Shown here: one piece after another, positions 25,442-34,205 of the stretch
Position numbering within the stretch: the first letter of the stretch is position 1
Layout of the letters: each line of letters starts with the position of its first letter
NCBI GenBank assembly: GCA_050260775.1
Contig: JBLNCP010000056.1
Span: 28,207-92,206, forward strand
Source of the DNA: CALABS01 sp050260775
Lineage (GTDB): Bacteria > Pseudomonadota > Alphaproteobacteria > Rhodospirillales > Magnetospirillaceae
Direction: 5' to 3'
DNA: 64,000 nt
The notes under the pieces: model-generated
Database searches by the model: none
The model's input: the letters and a program-made list of their open reading frames with translations, nothing else
Told to the model about the DNA's origin: nothing
Program-made: the position numbers and the translations under genes

Positions 25442-27688
25442 CTAGTTGCCGTATCCCTTGAGCCGCGCCCGGCCGCGCGCGAACGCCTCCGGCAGGCGGT
25501 CGGCCTGCGCCAGCGCGTCCTCGATCCGCCCCTCGCGTACAGCCGTCTCCACCGCCGCACACAGCTTCTGGAGGCCGACGAGCCCCATCTGGCCGGCGGC
25601 GCTCTTCAGGCTGTGCACGGCGTCGGTCAGCAATCCGGTGTCGCGCAGGGTCACCGCCCGATCGCACTGGGCCAGCAATTGCGCCGCGGATTCGAAGAAG
25701 GCGGGGATCACCTCGAAAGCCGCCTCGTCACCCAGGCTGTCGCGCAGCAACTCCAGCGCGGCGGGATCGAAATCGAGGTCCTCGCGGCCGGGCTTGCCGC
25801 CGACCAGGCGCGACAGCGCATCGACCAGCTGCTCGGGCGAAAAGGGCTTGGGGACGAAATCGTTCATCCCGGCGGCAAGGCATTCCTGGATCTCGGCCGG
25901 AGTGACCGCCGCCGTGAGCGCCAGGATCGGCACCTCGCCGGCGGGGGCCGGCAAGGCCCGGATGGCGCGCGCCGCCTCGATCCCATCCATCACCGGCATG
26001 TGGCGGTCCATCAGGACCACGTCGAAGCGCTGCTCGGCCACTGCGTCCACCGCCTGGGCGCCGTCATCGACCGTCATCACCCGATGGCCGCGGCGGGTGA
26101 GCATGCCGCCGGCGACGCGGCGGTTGACCGGGTTGTCCTCGACCAGCAACAGGTCGAGCGGCGGCAAGGCGGCGGCGTCGGACGCCAGCACCCCGGCCAG
26201 ATGGGGACCGGCGCTCGGCGGCCGCGAGGCTGGCGGAATCGCCAGCCAGTCGAAGGCGCCGGCCAGCGTCACCTCGCCGACCGGTTCCGGCAGATTGACC
26301 GAATTGGCACAGGCGACGGAAGGCGGCAGCGTGCCGGCGAGGCACAGGATGATCGTCGGCAGGTCGGTACGCGCCGCCAGCGACAGCGCCGCGCTGTGCA
26401 TCAGCCGCCCGCCCGCGACCAGCACGTCCCCGGGCCGGCTGGTCGCCGCCACGGCCTCGGGAGCGACCTCGAGCACCTCGATGCCCCAACCTTCCAGGCG
26501 GGCCCGCAGGATGCGCCGTAGCGTGGGCTCCGGCTCGACCATCAGCACGCGCCGGGGCGGATTGGACGGACGGGCGCGTTCGCCGGGCTGGAAGGCGGCA
26601 CCCAGGGGGATGTGGAACCAGAAGGTGCTGCCCTCGCCCAAGGTGCTGTCGACGCCGATCCGGCCGCCCATCAGTTCGACCAGCTGCTTGCAGATCGACA
26701 GGCCCAGGCCGGTTCCGCCGAACTTGCGCGAGACCCAGGCGTCCACCTGCGAATAGCGGTGGAACAGCCGTTCGCGCGCCTCCTCGGCGATGCCGATGCC
26801 GCTGTCGGTGACGGCGAAACGGAACCCGCCGTCCTCCCCCGGCTCGACGGTGACCGCGACGCTGCCCTTTTCGGTGAACTTGAGCGCGTTGCCGATCAGG
26901 TTGAGGAGAACCTGGCGCAAGCGGGTGGGGTCCCCATTGACGACAGCCGGGACCGAGGGGGCGATGGCGTGCCCCAGCGCCAAGCCCCGCTCCGAGGCTC
27001 GGCTTCCCATCAGCTCAAGGCTCTCCTCGACCAATTGGACGAGGTTGAAGTCGATGCTTTCCAGCTGCAGGCGCCCGGCCTCCAGCTTGGACAGATCGAG
27101 GATGTCGTCGAGGATGTTGAGCAGCAGACGGCCCGACGACACCACGGTCTCGGCAAGGTCGCGCTGTTCGGGGGTGAGCGGCGTGTCCAGCAGCAGGCGG
27201 GCCATGCCCAGCACGCCGTTCATCGGCGTGCGGACCTCGTGCGAGACCACGGCCACGAACTCGGCCTTGATGCGGGCCAGCGCCTCGGCGTGTTCCTTGG
27301 CCAGGGAGATCCGCGCATTCTCATGGCGGAGCTGCTCGTTGGCCAGCTCCCGCTCGATGTCGATCTCGTCGCTGTGCTCGGTGATGGTGTGGACGAGGAG
27401 TTCGAGGTCTTCCTTCTGCTCGTGCAGGGCCTCGAGAAGCTTGTTCAGGCGCACCTCGGCCCGGATGCGCTCGGCGATCTCGCCGCGCATCTGCTCGTTG
27501 GCGAGTGCCAGTTCCGCCTCGATGGCGTCACCGTGCTCGATCGCGGCCTGCAGCTCGATCTCGAGGTCGCACTTCTCCTGCTCCAGCCGACCAACGGTCG
27601 CGCGGAGTGCGGCCAACTCGTCCTTCAAGCGGATGATCTCGGTCGTCACCGGGCTGGCGCCCCCCCAACAATCCCGCAAGGAGTCCAC
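25442..27688 (-). CDS. Hybrid sensor histidine kinase with receiver and HPt domains
   Basis: The 748-residue cytoplasmic protein has a long N-terminal coiled coil (about 15-145) and no membrane or PAS domain. HisKA follows, with His150 in V-S-H-E-V-R-T-P, then a HATPase with G-T-G-L-G-L. A degenerate receiver lacking the phosphoacceptor Asp lies near 385-480. A true receiver (L-L-V-E-D-N, phospho-Asp in V-L-M-D-R-H-M-P) and a C-terminal HPt (A-V-H-S-L-K-S-A-A-G) complete it. GTG at 27688 is used here; GTG at 27649 is possible. Its input may come from the neighbouring proteins through the coiled coil. Confidence 0.88.
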   Translation of the reverse strand: MDSLRDCWGGASPVTTEIIRLKDELAALRATVGRLEQEKCDLEIELQAAIEHGDAIEAELALANEQMRGEIAERIRAEVRLNKLLEALHEQKEDLELLVHTITEHSDEIDIERELANEQLRHENARISLAKEHAEALARIKAEFVAVVSHEVRTPMNGVLGMARLLLDTPLTPEQRDLAETVVSSGRLLLNILDDILDLSKLEAGRLQLESIDFNLVQLVEESLELMGSRASERGLALGHAIAPSVPAVVNGDPTRLRQVLLNLIGNALKFTEKGSVAVTVEPGEDGGFRFAVTDSGIGIAEEARERLFHRYSQVDAWVSRKFGGTGLGLSICKQLVELMGGRIGVDSTLGEGSTFWFHIPLGAAFQPGERARPSNPPRRVLMVEPEPTLRRILRARLEGWGIEVLEVAPEAVAATSRPGDVLVAGGRLMHSAALSLAARTDLPTIILCLAGTLPPSVACANSVNLPEPVGEVTLAGAFDWLAIPPASRPPSAGPHLAGVLASDAAALPPLDLLLVEDNPVNRRVAGGMLTRRGHRVMTVDDGAQAVDAVAEQRFDVVLMDRHMPVMDGIEAARAIRALPAPAGEVPILALTAAVTPAEIQECLAAGMNDFVPKPFSPEQLVDALSRLVGGKPGREDLDFDPAALELLRDSLGDEAAFEVIPAFFESAAQLLAQCDRAVTLRDTGLLTDAVHSLKSAAGQMGLVGLQKLCAAVETAVREGRIEDALAQADRLPEAFARGRARLKGYGN

Positions 27689-27703
27689 ATATTTTGCGGG
27701 AAA

Positions 27704-29674
27704 TCAACCGTCCCAGCGCACACCGTCGGCGGAGGCGGCGCGAACGCGGGCGCGCAGCCATTCGGCGACGCTCCAGGCCTGGGCGGTACATCCGCGCGGA
27801 CCGTGCGGGGGATCGGCATCGAAGACCTCGCCGATGGTTCCGATGCAGTAGTCGCCGAGATGGGGCTGCATGCCGTCCAGGATGCGCATCGCCTCGGCGC
27901 CCTGGTGCGGCCGCACCTTCATGCGGGCGTCGATGAAGGCGCCGAGCAGCCACGGCCACACCGTGCCCTGGTGGTAGGCGCCGTCGCGCGAGCGCTGGTC
28001 GCCGCCGAAGCGGGGGCGATAGCCGGGCGTGCCGGGAGCGAGCGAACGCAGGCCGAACGGGGTGAGCAGGCGCGCCTCCACCGTGTCGACCACCGCAGGC
28101 CAGTACCGCTCCTCCAGCACGGGATGGGGCAGCGAGACCGCGAAGATCTGGTTGGGCCGGCACAGCGGGGCTTCGGCCGGGTCGCCGTCGATCACGTCAT
28201 ACAGGTGGCCGAGGTCGGCGGCCCAGAAACGGCGATTGAAGCTGGCGCGGGCGCGCGCGGCATCGGCCGCGGCGCGGCGCGCGCCCTCGGCGTCGCCGGT
28301 CTCGGACAGCAGACGGGCCAGCACGCAGAGCGCGTTGTGCCACAGGGCGTTGATCTCCACCGGCTTGCCCCGCCTGGGGGTGACCACCCAGTCGTCGACG
28401 ATGGCGTCCATCCAGGTCAGCTGGTAGCCCTCGGCCCCCTGGCGCAGCAATCCGTCCTCGGGATCGACGCCGATGTTGAACAGGGTGCCGCGCCGGTGCG
28501 CCTCGATGATCGAGACCAGCGACGGCAGCAGGAGGTCGCGGGTCTCGGCATCGCCGGTGGCGACCAGATAGCGGTCGACGGCGTGGAAGAACCACAAGGT
28601 GGCGTCGGCGCTGTGGTAGACGGGGGGCCACGGCCCGTCGGGGATGTTGTCCGGGATCAGGCCATCCTTCACGTAGCGCGCGAAGGTCCTGAGAATGTCG
28701 CGCGCCTCGCTGGCGCGCCCGGTCACCAGCGTCAGTCCCTCCAGGCTGATCATGGTGTCGCGGCCCCAGTCGTTGAACCACGGATAGCCGGCGATGATGC
28801 TGCACAACTGGTCACCAGTGGCGTTGACGCGGGCGGTCAGCTCCGGCCGGTTACGCGGGGTGAAGACGAAGGCGTCGGCCGCCATGGCCAGCAGGGCGGC
28901 GGGTCCCGAGCGCAGCGCGGGATGGGCGCGGCCGATCAGACGGCGGCGGCGCTCCTGCTCGGCATCCCACGCCTCCTCGGGCGAAAGGGCGGTGGCGACC
29001 GCCCAGTTCTCGGTGCTGGCGGAGAGGGCGCCGCCGCCGGCTTGAAGCGGCACGGTCAATGTGCCCGGGCTCCACAGCGGACCGTGGTCGAGGTACCCGC
29101 GCTCGGTCTCGACGGGGTAAACCGCCTCGGCGGTGCGCTCGTCGTCGAAGGCGACGGCCGCGCCCGGCGCGATGAGGCGCACGGCCGGCCAGGCGCCGTG
29201 CACGACCTCGATGCGGTCGCCCTCGACGGTGACCGCCGCGGGGCCCAGGGGCTGGTCGACCTGCCAGTCGGCGTGCCGAATGTGGAACCAGGGGCGGATC
29301 TCCAGCGCGGCCGCCTCGCCCTTCACCACCCGGTACAGCAGATGGACGGTGTTCTGCCGCCACGGCATCACGACACGCCGCTCGATCACCGTTTCACCCA
29401 GCGCGAAGCGCCAGACCGGCAGTCCGCGCTCCAGGCGGATCTCCTGCAGGCGGTCGAAGATGGATACTCCGTCCAGACGCTCGTCGATCCGATCGAGCAT
29501 CACCGTCCGCCCATGCGGGGCATCCAGCGCAGACACCAGCAGGCCGTCGTGCCGGCGGCTGACGCCCCCCGCGAGCGTCCCCGACGCATAGCCGCCCAGG
29601 CCGTTGGCGACCATCCATTCCTTGCCGGCCAGATCGGCGGCCCCACCGACGGCGATGGTGAGATCGGAGTCCAT
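27704..29674 (-). CDS. Glycogen debranching enzyme (amylo-alpha-1,6-glucosidase type)
   Basis: This 656-residue protein has an N-terminal GDE_N-like domain (E-W-M-V-A-N-G-L-G-G-Y-A-S-G-T, residues about 19-33) and an (alpha/alpha)6 glucosidase domain with F-N-D-W-G-R-D-T-M-I-S and D-A-T-L-W-F. It also shows H-Q-G-T-V-W-P-W-L-L-G. It hydrolyses alpha-1,6 branches of glycogen-like glucans. The start at 29674 follows GGGGAGGA. It lies just upstream of the hybrid kinase gene (15 nt), so the two may share a transcript. Confidence 0.88.
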   Translation of the reverse strand: MDSDLTIAVGGAADLAGKEWMVANGLGGYASGTLAGGVSRRHDGLLVSALDAPHGRTVMLDRIDERLDGVSIFDRLQEIRLERGLPVWRFALGETVIERRVVMPWRQNTVHLLYRVVKGEAAALEIRPWFHIRHADWQVDQPLGPAAVTVEGDRIEVVHGAWPAVRLIAPGAAVAFDDERTAEAVYPVETERGYLDHGPLWSPGTLTVPLQAGGGALSASTENWAVATALSPEEAWDAEQERRRRLIGRAHPALRSGPAALLAMAADAFVFTPRNRPELTARVNATGDQLCSIIAGYPWFNDWGRDTMISLEGLTLVTGRASEARDILRTFARYVKDGLIPDNIPDGPWPPVYHSADATLWFFHAVDRYLVATGDAETRDLLLPSLVSIIEAHRRGTLFNIGVDPEDGLLRQGAEGYQLTWMDAIVDDWVVTPRRGKPVEINALWHNALCVLARLLSETGDAEGARRAAADAARARASFNRRFWAADLGHLYDVIDGDPAEAPLCRPNQIFAVSLPHPVLEERYWPAVVDTVEARLLTPFGLRSLAPGTPGYRPRFGGDQRSRDGAYHQGTVWPWLLGAFIDARMKVRPHQGAEAMRILDGMQPHLGDYCIGTIGEVFDADPPHGPRGCTAQAWSVAEWLRARVRAASADGVRWDG

Positions 29675-29856
29675 GGCATCCTCCCCGGCTGCCGCGATTG
29701 CGCAAAACCCATTGTGCCCTGCCCCGCTCCCCCGCGCCAGACCGCCGCCATAGGCCGCCCGGAGAAAGACCCGTTCGGGGGTGGTCGTTGGCTGGATTGC
29801 CGCAGCGGGGCTTGCCCAGCTATTTGCAACAGGTTCACGGCGGGAGGCGGTTGCCA

Positions 29857-30954
29857 ATGCGGGTGAAGATGCAGATCTCTGCGTTCACCGGATTGCGTGG
29901 ATTGGCGGCCTGGTGGGTCGTGGCCTTCCATTTCCGCGACCAGCTGTCGGGCGTCGCCCCGGCGGCGGCCGCGGCCATCCTCGACCGCGGCTTCCTGGCC
30001 GTCGACCTGTTCTTCGTGCTGTCGGGCTTCGTCATCCAGCTCAACTACGGGAGCTGGTTCGAGGCCCGCGTCAGCCGCCCTCGCCTCAGGGATTTCGCCA
30101 TCGCCCGCCTGGCCAGGATCTACCCGCTGCACTTCTTCCTGAGCATCCTGTTCCTGCTCAACCCCCTGGCCATCGCCCTGTTCTCGACCGCCAAGTCGTT
30201 GGGGGAACGCTGGGACCCGCTGGCCTGGGCCTTGAGCCTCGTCCTGGTGCAGAACTGGGGATTCGTCCATACGCTGAGCTGGAACGTGCCGTCCTGGTCC
30301 ATCAGCACCGAGGCCTTCGCCTACGTGGTGTTTCCGCTCGCCAGCTGCGCCCTGCCGCGGCTGGTCCGCAGCCGGGGGACGGCGGCGATCCTGGCCGCCC
30401 TGCTGCTGGCGGCGACGGCGGCGCTGTTTGCCGACACCGCCTCGATCGGCGACGCGGTCACCAGCCGCGGGCTGCCCCGGTGCGTGCTGGAGTTCAGCCT
30501 GGGCATGCTGCTGTGCCGCGTCGTCGCCCTCGACGGGCCGCCGGGGCGGGGGGCGGCCGGCGGCATGCTGGCGCTGGCCGCCACCCTCGTCGCCGCTCAC
30601 TTCTTCGCCGGCGTTCCCGACTGGCTGACCATGCCGGCGGCGTCCGCCCTCATCGTCCTCGCCTATGCCGGCCCCACCGCCCCGGGGGCGGCCCTGCTGT
30701 CAGCGGCGCTGCCGCAATGGCTGGGCATGGTCTCCTACTCCACCTATCTCGCCCACTACTTCGTCAAGGACTGGGTGGGCTTCCTGATGCTGCGGCCGGG
30801 CATCCCGTCGCCGGCCGCCTTCGCCGTCTACATGGCCGGCACCCTGGCGGCCTCGGCCCTGCTCTACCACGCGGTGGAACTCCCGGGGCGCCGCGGCCTG
30901 CGCGGGCTGTTCACGCCTTCACCGAAGCCGGCCCTGGAGGGCGAGCGTCCATGA
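29857..30954 (+). CDS. Membrane acyltransferase (acyltransferase 3 family)
   Basis: This 365-residue integral membrane protein has about ten hydrophobic segments. It opens with F-T-G-L-R-G-L-A-A-W-W-V-V-x-F-H-F-R, where the His is the family's active-site residue, and has L-F-F-V-L-S-G-F. Such proteins O-acylate surface polysaccharides. It is the first gene of a rightward group of four in the exopolysaccharide region. The start chosen has GGGAGG upstream; Met 12 nt later is an alternative. Confidence 0.85.
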   Translation: MRVKMQISAFTGLRGLAAWWVVAFHFRDQLSGVAPAAAAAILDRGFLAVDLFFVLSGFVIQLNYGSWFEARVSRPRLRDFAIARLARIYPLHFFLSILFLLNPLAIALFSTAKSLGERWDPLAWALSLVLVQNWGFVHTLSWNVPSWSISTEAFAYVVFPLASCALPRLVRSRGTAAILAALLLAATAALFADTASIGDAVTSRGLPRCVLEFSLGMLLCRVVALDGPPGRGAAGGMLALAATLVAAHFFAGVPDWLTMPAASALIVLAYAGPTAPGAALLSAALPQWLGMVSYSTYLAHYFVKDWVGFLMLRPGIPSPAAFAVYMAGTLAASALLYHAVELPGRRGLRGLFTPSPKPALEGERP

Positions 30955-31055
30955 TCGACAATGTCGCCGTCCTGTTCGGGTGCGTGCTGGTCGTCTACGT
31001 CATCTTCCGCGCGGCCCGCCTGGACCGCGCCGACCGCTCGGGCGGGAGACGCTGA
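30951..31055 (+). CDS. 34-residue single-pass membrane protein
   Basis: An ATG at 30951 overlaps the acyltransferase stop (ATGA) and the TGA at 31053-31055 overlaps the next start (TGATG). The peptide is one hydrophobic helix (about residues 4-19, V-A-V-L-F-G-C-V-L-V-V-Y) followed by a basic tail R-A-A-R-L-D-R-A-D-R. Coupling at both ends argues that it is translated. The function is unknown; it may be a small partner of the membrane enzymes on either side. Confidence 0.6.
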   Translation: MIDNVAVLFGCVLVVYVIFRAARLDRADRSGGRR

Positions 31056-32401
31056 TGCGGTCGCTGATCCTGCTGGTGGCTTACCTCTCCTTCCTGGTGA
31101 TCGGGACCTCGGCCCCGTTCATCATCGGCCTGGGCTACGTTTGGACCGACATCATGCTGCCGCAGCGGGTGGCGTGGTCGATCCTGCCCTCGATCCCGGT
31201 CTCGGCGATCATGGGCGCCGCCACCGTGGGCGCCTACCTGCTGTTCGACCGCAAGGACCGCCCGTCGTTCTGGTCGGGAAGCTGGCTGTTCGTCGTCTGG
31301 GCCGCCTGGGTGACCATGACCACCACCTGGGCCGAGGTCCCCGAACCGGCCTGGGTCAAGTGGGACTGGGCGGTGAAGACCATCCTGTTCGCCGGCTTCC
31401 TGCCCTACCTGTTCCGGACCCGCACCCACCTCGAGGCCCTGATCCTGGTGATGGTGTCGGCGATGATCGCCCACATGATCCCCTACGCCGTGAAGACGGC
31501 CATCAACGGCGGCGGCTACGACATGTCCATCGGGCTGATCCCGGTGAACAACGGGTGGGGCGGCGAGAGCAGCACCTTCGCCACCGCCTGCGCGGCCCTG
31601 CTGCCGATCCTGATGTGGTGCAAGGACCATTCCCGCATCCTGCCGCGCCAGCGGCTGCTGTTCCTGGGCATGGGCGGCATCGCCCTGGTCGGCCTGATCG
31701 GCTCCTACGCGCGCACCGGCCTTGTGGCGCTGGCGGTGGTGGCGGGCGCCTGGTGGCTGCAGAGCCGGCGCAAGGTGCTGTGGCTGATCGCCTTCGCGGC
31801 TATCGGCTCGGCCGGGATGGCCTTCACCACCGACCAGTGGATGGCCCGCATGTCCACCATCACCACCTACGGCAAGGAGGAATCGGCCCTTGGCCGGGTG
31901 GCGGTGTGGCTGTGGACGCTGGACTACGTCAAGGATCACCCGCTCGGCGGCGGCTTCGAGGTCTATCGCATCAACACCTTCAAGGTCCCCATCGAGGGCA
32001 GCCACAACCAGTTCCTGGAGATCCGCGGCAAGGCCTTCCACAGCATCTATTTCGAGGTGCTGGGCGAACACGGCTGGCCGGGGGCCGCCATCTGGGGCGT
32101 GCTGATGCTGCTGGGGCTCTGGCAGTACTGGGTGGTGATCCGCCGCACCACGGGCAGCAAGGACCTGCTGTGGCTGCGCGAGCTCGCCAAGGCGCTGCTG
32201 ATCGCCATGCTGGCGTTCCTGGCCGGCGGCGCCTTCATCGGCATCGCCTTCCAGCCCTTCCTCTACGATTTCGTCGCCATCTCCATCTCGCTGTCGCAAT
32301 TGGTCCGGGCGCATCGCCATGAGCTCGACTCGCATCGCGAGGCCAGCCGCGACCCCATCGTCTTCCCCCGCTCGTTCCGGCTACCCACGTTGAGATCATG
32401 A
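31055..32401 (+). CDS. O-antigen-ligase-like membrane protein, exosortase-A-associated type
   Basis: This 448-residue polytopic protein has an N-terminal DUF5935-like half (P-Q-R-V-A-W and W-V-T-M-T-T-T-W-A) and a Wzy_C/O-antigen ligase part with the large periplasmic loop around G-G-G-F-E-V-Y and H-N-Q-F-L-E. This layout matches the putative O-glycosylation ligase family TIGR03097 found with exosortase A. It likely polymerises or transfers the polysaccharide. GGGCGGGAG lies before the start. Confidence 0.82.
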   Translation: MRSLILLVAYLSFLVIGTSAPFIIGLGYVWTDIMLPQRVAWSILPSIPVSAIMGAATVGAYLLFDRKDRPSFWSGSWLFVVWAAWVTMTTTWAEVPEPAWVKWDWAVKTILFAGFLPYLFRTRTHLEALILVMVSAMIAHMIPYAVKTAINGGGYDMSIGLIPVNNGWGGESSTFATACAALLPILMWCKDHSRILPRQRLLFLGMGGIALVGLIGSYARTGLVALAVVAGAWWLQSRRKVLWLIAFAAIGSAGMAFTTDQWMARMSTITTYGKEESALGRVAVWLWTLDYVKDHPLGGGFEVYRINTFKVPIEGSHNQFLEIRGKAFHSIYFEVLGEHGWPGAAIWGVLMLLGLWQYWVVIRRTTGSKDLLWLRELAKALLIAMLAFLAGGAFIGIAFQPFLYDFVAISISLSQLVRAHRHELDSHREASRDPIVFPRSFRLPTLRS

Positions 32402-33450
32402 CAGTGCAACATCGCGAGCCCGTTCCGCTGGAAGCACGCCCCGACGCACCGCCGGTGCTGACCGTCGTCATCGACACCGAAGAGGAGTTCGACTGGACGA
32501 AGCCCTTCGCGCGGGAGGCGGTGGGGGTGACCAACATCGACGCCCAGCCGCTGATGCACCGGGTGTTCGAGCGCCATGGCATCGTCCCCACCTACGTCGT
32601 CGACTTCCCGGTCGCGACGACGCCGTCCTCGGTCGCCTTGCTGCGCGGTCTCCTCGACGGCGGCCTGTGCGAGATCGGAGCGCACCTCCATCCCTGGGTC
32701 TCGCCCCCCTTCGAGGAGGAGCTGACCCGCATGAACTCGTACCCGGGCAATCTGCCGGCCGAGCTGGAGCACGCCAAGCTGGCGCGGCTGGGGCGCGCCA
32801 TCGGCGAGAACCTCGGGGTGCGCCCCCTGGTCTACAAGGCCGGGCGCTACGGCATCGGCCGCAACACGCCGGCCATCCTGGAAGACCTCGGCTACGAGGT
32901 CGACACCAGCGTGGTGCCGCACACCTCGTTCAGCCGGGACGGCGGCCCCGATTTCCGCCGCATGCCCGACGCCCCGTACCGCTTCGGCCATGACGGCCGC
33001 CTGCTGGAACTGCCGCTCACCGTCGGCTTCGGCGGGCGCCTGGCCGCATCCGGCAGCGACCTCTACCGGCTGATCGACGGGCCGCTGGCCCGGCGCTGCA
33101 AACTGCCTGGGGTGGCGTCACGGCTGCGTTTGCTGGAGCGCACCCGCCTCACCCCCGAGGGCGTGCCGCTGGCGCGCCTGCAGCGGCTGACCGTGGACAT
33201 GCTCAAGCGCGGCCACCGGGTATTCGTGTTCTCATACCACTCCAGCACGCTGGCGCCGGGGATGGGCCATTACGTGAGGAACCAGGACGACCTCAAGGCC
33301 TTCATCGACACCTGCGACGCCTACTTCCACTTCTTCGGCACGGTGGTGGGCGGAGCCTTCGCCACCGCCACCGAGATCCGGCGGCGCATGGTGCCGGCCC
33401 GTCCGCTTCAGTGTGAAGGGAACCAGGCTTCGGTGCGGCCCATGACGTGA
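32398..33450 (+). CDS. Polysaccharide deacetylase-like protein
   Basis: This 350-residue soluble protein has a C-terminal F-S-Y-H-S-S and the NodB-fold start V-V-I-D-T-E-E-E-F-D-W. E-I-G-A-H-L-H-P-W-V-S provides the His pair of the metal site. It likely removes acetyl groups from sugar residues or lipid-linked intermediates. It starts with ATGA overlap on the ligase gene. Its last 43 bp overlap the convergent YdcF-like gene. Confidence 0.8.
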   Translation: MTVQHREPVPLEARPDAPPVLTVVIDTEEEFDWTKPFAREAVGVTNIDAQPLMHRVFERHGIVPTYVVDFPVATTPSSVALLRGLLDGGLCEIGAHLHPWVSPPFEEELTRMNSYPGNLPAELEHAKLARLGRAIGENLGVRPLVYKAGRYGIGRNTPAILEDLGYEVDTSVVPHTSFSRDGGPDFRRMPDAPYRFGHDGRLLELPLTVGFGGRLAASGSDLYRLIDGPLARRCKLPGVASRLRLLERTRLTPEGVPLARLQRLTVDMLKRGHRVFVFSYHSSTLAPGMGHYVRNQDDLKAFIDTCDAYFHFFGTVVGGAFATATEIRRRMVPARPLQCEGNQASVRPMT

Positions 33451-34205
33451 TAGGCGAGCAGCCCCATCCACTCGTGGGTGGCGCGGTCAAGCAGCACCAG
33501 TTCGTCGGCCAGGTCGATCCCCTCCAGCGAGGGCCGGTGGTGCGGCCGCGTCTGGTAGTGGGCCGGATAGGGCACAACCGGCCAGCCGGCGCGGCGGAAG
33601 CAACCGACCGACCGCGGCATGTGCAGGGCCGAGGTGACCAGGATCCAGGTTTCCCCCGCTCGCGGCGCCATCAGCTCGCGCGTCAGGACCGCGTTCTCCC
33701 AGGTGTTGCGCGACCGGTTCTCGTAGACGACGCGGCTGCGGTCCAGCCCCAGGCTTTCGAACAACTGGGCCGCGACCTCGGCCTCGGTGAGCGCCCCGGG
33801 AGTCAGCCCCCCGTTGCCGCCGGTGAAGGCCAGGCGGGCGTTCGGATAGCGCCGGGCAAGGGCGACGAAGGTGGTCATGCGCGCGGCCGAGTCGCGCAGC
33901 GCGGGCAGCCCGCGGGCCTCGGTCATGCCGGGATCCACCGCGCCGCCAAGCACCAGGATGCCGTCGACATGCGCCGGCATGTCCGCAGGCAGCGGAAACC
34001 GGTTCTCCAGGGGCTGGGCGATCCATTCCCCCAAAGGCAGCACGGCGATCGCCGCGAGCGCCAAGGCGGCGGCGAGGGCGAGGCCACGCCCGGCGCGCCG
34101 ACGCCCCAGGGCGAGGCCGACCAGCAGGAGGATCAGCAAGATGCTGCTGGGGCGAGCCATCACCCACAGCAGCTTCGACAGCGTGAAGGCGAGGTCGTCG
34201 TTCAC
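33408..34205 (-). CDS. YdcF-family (DUF218) membrane protein
   Basis: Two N-terminal membrane segments are followed by a DUF218 domain with D-G-I-L-V-L-G-G-A-V, A-F-T-G-G-N-G and E-N-R-S-R-N-T-W-E-N-A. This resembles ElyC/YdcF proteins linked to envelope polysaccharide metabolism. The start is GTG at 34205, overlapping the galE stop (GTGA); an ATG 18 nt upstream is the alternative. Length 265 residues. Confidence 0.82.
   Translation of the reverse strand: MNDDLAFTLSKLLWVMARPSSILLILLLVGLALGRRRAGRGLALAAALALAAIAVLPLGEWIAQPLENRFPLPADMPAHVDGILVLGGAVDPGMTEARGLPALRDSAARMTTFVALARRYPNARLAFTGGNGGLTPGALTEAEVAAQLFESLGLDRSRVVYENRSRNTWENAVLTRELMAPRAGETWILVTSALHMPRSVGCFRRAGWPVVPYPAHYQTRPHHRPSLEGIDLADELVLLDRATHEWMGLLAYHVMGRTEAWFPSH

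Noticed and set aside
26612..29866. Plus-strand open frame of 1084 codons
   Set aside because: It is antisense to the hybrid kinase and debranching enzyme genes. Its translation is rich in Gly, Arg, Gln and His with no motifs, as expected for the reverse of high-GC coding DNA.
31055..32401. Exosortase candidate
   Set aside because: This multi-helix protein has ligase-type loops (H-N-Q-F-L-E) and a DUF5935-like N-terminus. The exosortase Cys/Arg/His active-site pattern is missing.
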